DNA from: Synaphobranchus kaupii
Lineage: Eukaryota > Chordata > Actinopteri > Anguilliformes > Synaphobranchidae
Assembly: GCA_029718625.1 (NCBI GenBank)
Contig: CM056380.1
Location: 104,475,893-104,539,892, forward strand
Length of the DNA: 64,000 bases
Direction of reading: 5' to 3'
The notes beneath the pieces were generated by a model. The model was given only the letters and a program-made list of their open reading frames with translations, was not told where the DNA came from and did not search any database. The position numbers and the translations under genes were made by a program. This document shows positions 61,404 to 64,000 of this stretch, one piece after another. Numbering within the stretch: position 1 is the stretch's first letter; every line of letters starts with the position of its first letter.

Positions 61404-61709
61404 ATGGTGGGCGGAGTCAGAACATTTCACAGATCTGAGTGCAATATGCAAATGAGATGTAATTTCTGTAGGCTACTCGCCCTGTCACCGGATGGGGGTG
61501 TGGCTGAGGCTAGCCTCACAGACAAGTATTTTCAATGTACTCTGCTCGGTACCATCTCATTCTACATGAGCCGCTTAGAGGTACTGTACTGTGAAATGCT
61601 TTTGAGTGAGGCTGAACGTCACCCTCGGCAAAATAGCCTCGTGAGCATAATGCGTATGTGCGCAGACCTGTTGAAGCAAAAATTAGACTCAGATGCGCTC
61701 TCGCTATAG
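61404..61709 (+). CDS. Hypothetical frame inside the hAT element
   Basis: 101 codons (start MVGGVRTFHRSE, end KQKLDSDALSL). I recognise no domain. It lies wholly within the non-autonomous hAT element and may be a decayed remnant of its transposase end or chance. Confidence 0.12.
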   Translation: MVGGVRTFHRSECNMQMRCNFCRLLALSPDGGVAEASLTDKYFQCTLLGTISFYMSRLEVLYCEMLLSEAERHPRQNSLVSIMRMCADLLKQKLDSDALSL

Positions 61710-62439
61710 CCTATATAATTATGTACCGAATTCTTATATAAAATTATATATTTTTGCAGACGATTTTATTCATTTCATTTTTAATCCCTTTCGGAGGCTC
61801 AGCCTCCGTTAGCCTCAATGACAATCCGCCTATGATCCATATCTACTGCATATCTGGCAGCAGAGTGATGCTTTGAGGCTTCGTTGATACCTCAGACCCT
61901 TGTTGACTTACAGCCATTTTACCAATCATGTATTCCATACTGTTCAAGCATAATTTACAGCTAAATCTAGTCCCATTCCCCAATTCCCATAGAGATTCAA
62001 ATGCAGATATGTTATATAGTATCGCTTGTAAGAGTACCAGAAAATAAGATATGAAGTTTAGGGCATTTTGTTGTTGTTGGGTCACAGACATCAGGAAGTC
62101 ATGGCATGCAAAGGATATGCCACCAAATATTAAATATTAAAGGCATAGTCAACTTAGTGTATATAAACTTCTGACCCACTGGAATTGTGATATAGTGAAT
62201 TAAAAGTGAAATAATCTTTTAACAATTGTTGGAAAAATTACTTGTGTCATGCACAAAGTAGATGTCCTAACTGACTTGCCAACACTATAGTTTGCTAATA
62301 TGAAATCTGTGGAGTGGTTAAAAATTAGTTTTAATGACTTCAAAGTGTATGTAAACTTCCAACTTCAACTGTATGTGTTAACGAGGGAAATGCACAGGTG
62401 GCTAAACCGCACTTCTGCTCCCTACCCCTAACAAATAAT

Positions 62440-62990
62440 AATAATAATGCCTGGCATTTATATAGCGCCTTTATCACACTCAAAGCACTTCACAATGATG
62501 AGGGGGAAACTCGCCTCAACCACCACCAATGTGTAGCACCCACCTGGGAGATGCAACGGCAGCCATTTTGCGCCAGAATGCTCACCACACATCAGCCGAG
62601 GTGGAGGGGGAGAGAATATTTTTTAGCTAATTAAACTGGCGGATGATTAGGTGGCAGGTTGAAAGAGCTGGGTTAGGAGTTTAGCCAGGACACCGGGGAA
62701 ACCCCTACCCTTTGCGATAGGTGTCACGGGATCTTTAATGATCACAGTGAGTCAGGACCTTGGTTTAACGCTTCATCCAAAAGACGGCATCCCCTACAGC
62801 ACAGTGTCCCATCACTGCACTGGGGCATTGGGGTTTATTTGACCAGAGGGAAGACTGCCCCCTACTGGCCCACCTACACCACTTTGAGGTGATCTCCCCC
62901 AGCAAAAGGCTTACACCACTCTCCAGCTCCGCCGACTCAGCCACGCCGACCCGCTCTGCAGTTCACCGCCGCTCTCCGCTTGTCAGACCC
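62440..62990 (+). mobile_element. Interspersed teleost repeat (class uncertain)
   Basis: Phrases such as TATATAGCGCCTTTATCACA, CGGCAGCCATTTTGCGCCAG and GACACCGGGG with CCCCCTACTGGCCC belong to a repeat widespread in fish genomes. I cannot place its class. An ATA/AAT run precedes it. Confidence 0.55.
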
Positions 62991-63487
62991 GGAGGTGATA
63001 CATTACAATGCAGGAAAAACCCTGGACACTGACCCTTCCTCAGTCTCATGCTGTAGTGGACAGCCTATCTGAGTGACGCCAGGGGATCTAGCCACAGTTG
63101 TGGGGCCTAAGTGGCTGCTGTTTTGACGATAGTAGCCTTCACAGGGTCCACTGCATTGTCTGCATCTGCAGCTGATTGCCTCCTGATGCCAGCGCTTTTT
63201 AGAACGCTTCTTTGCCGCGGGCCTCTGCGTGTGCAGTTCCCCCATCACGCTCCGTACAAACTGGTTGCCCAGGTGTGATGTCCCCCGCGAACAAGCCACC
63301 ACCTACCGAATCCTGCGCTCCTCTCAGCATAATAAATGCTGAAGTGAGCGCAACACCAAAAAGACACGGAATTGAACAGTAAGACTGCAGGGTAACGGGG
63401 GGGGTGGGGGAGCCCAAGGTAGTATATGCCCTCACGGACACAGAGGCTCCTTTCGGCATTTAAATATTTATATGAACTACAATAATA
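62991..63487. other. Unassigned
   Basis: Open frames of up to 118 codons overlap on the minus strand without a recognised domain. Confidence 0.35.
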
Positions 63488-64000
63488 TGTCATGGTTTCT
63501 AGCAGCCTCTGCTGTTTCTGCGTTCGGTTTTTCTTTTGGCATCGCTGGGACGTTCTATTGGATTTTTTCCGCCGTTTCGTTGTTTGAATCTCGCCCGGCA
63601 ATTATTTCTTTCACCTGTTTTTGATTTCCTGCCGGTTATAAATAGCCCAGGACTTCCGCATTTACGACGCTTCCATATTGTCTTTTGTTTTGACAAGGAA
63701 AGCCGGTACGGTATAGGACAGCTCGAGTTGGAGCACTTTGCCTTCAACATTAAATTGTTGACGCAAGGCGGGACTTGACTCGGATGTCTTAGAGTGTTAG
63801 GAATTCTCAGTCTCTTAAAAGAACTCTCTGTCTTTGTTTTGTGAGTTTACCTGTCTCTAGTGCGAGGCAGGACTCTTTGCCGTTTCAGTTTTTGTTTTAT
63901 CCTCTTTGTAATACTGCTTTCATTTATGAGAGCAAGAGGTTGTTTCCTTGGTTTTTCTCATTTCTAAGCGCTCTAGCTCTTGAGCCTTTTTCGCCCGCTT
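63488..64000 (+). mobile_element. Probable LTR start of another retrotransposon (cut by window end)
   Basis: It begins TGTCATGGTTTC, a frequent LTR start. A TATA box in GGTTATAAATAGCCCAGG follows at about 63,635-63,652, then T-rich transcribed-type sequence. The end is beyond 64,000, so length and class cannot be confirmed. Confidence 0.4.

Larger units (their letters stand above)
59471..61834. mobile_element. hAT-type element (2.36 kb) without transposase
   Basis: Ends CAGGGGCGGCTGG and CAATCCGCCTATG (imperfectly inverse). The 8-bp target duplication ATCCATAT is exact (59,463-59,470 and 61,835-61,842). It contains a nested MITE (59,934-60,109) and a nested TTAA foldback (60,588-61,204). A 101-codon frame (61,404-61,709) has no recognised domain. 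Confidence 0.88.
59368..62371. mobile_element. Tc1-type foldback element, left-truncated and split by an hAT element
   Basis: The centre (59,368-59,470) and the right arm (61,835-62,371) match the Sleeping Beauty-like element at 46,720-47,827. The right end reads CCAACTTCAACTG beside TA. An hAT element (59,471-61,834) interrupts it with a duplicated ATCCATAT. Confidence 0.85.

Overview
The window reads as nuclear DNA of a ray-finned (teleost) fish. The evidence is a vertebrate-type split gene with GT-AG introns, Tc1/mariner elements with Sleeping Beauty-type ends, TTAA-flanked foldback elements, hAT, PIF/Harbinger and piggyBac pieces, a tRNA-derived SINE and a chromodomain Ty3/Gypsy retrotransposon. 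I cannot name the species. There is no bacterial-type operon, no CRISPR array and no rRNA gene. Most of the sequence is transposon-derived or unassigned.

Layout. 1-10.7 kb: unassigned AT-rich DNA with a Harbinger-like MITE carrying a nested solo LTR (3,494-4,829), several hAT-type ends, a strong hairpin (5,768-5,900) and an orphan hAT-type first exon (8,464-8,630). 10.7-20.0 kb: a tandem repeat family with tRNA-like boxes, split by an intact, very young Ty3/Gypsy chromovirus-type element on the minus strand (12,598-19,725; LTRs of 1,391 bp; gag and pol joined by a -1 frameshift). 21.7-22.2 kb: a duplicate of the promoter and first exon of the main gene. 22.2-32.3 kb: a piggyBac-like first exon, a 1.17-kb Tc1 palindrome, other foldbacks, a long minisatellite, and a frameshifted hAT transposase remnant. 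33.7-43.7 kb: a SINE, then a tandem segmental duplication of about 3.3 kb whose second copy holds a 2.1-kb insertion and leads into the promoter of the main gene.

43.5-59.1 kb: the one clear host gene, on the plus strand: the 5' part of a SAMHD1-like dNTP triphosphohydrolase. Eight coding exons join in phase into 305 codons that contain the HD-domain catalytic residues. It has no SAM domain, it carries an acidic Glu-rich insertion inside the HD domain, and its later exons are not recognisable before the window ends. Its introns hold a minisatellite grown from the exon 2 splice donor, a Sleeping Beauty-type foldback element, hAT exons, a Harbinger transposase fragment, a LINE reverse-transcriptase fragment and a TTA microsatellite touching the exon 7 acceptor. 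59.1-64 kb: a three-level transposon nest, an interspersed repeat and the start of another probable LTR.
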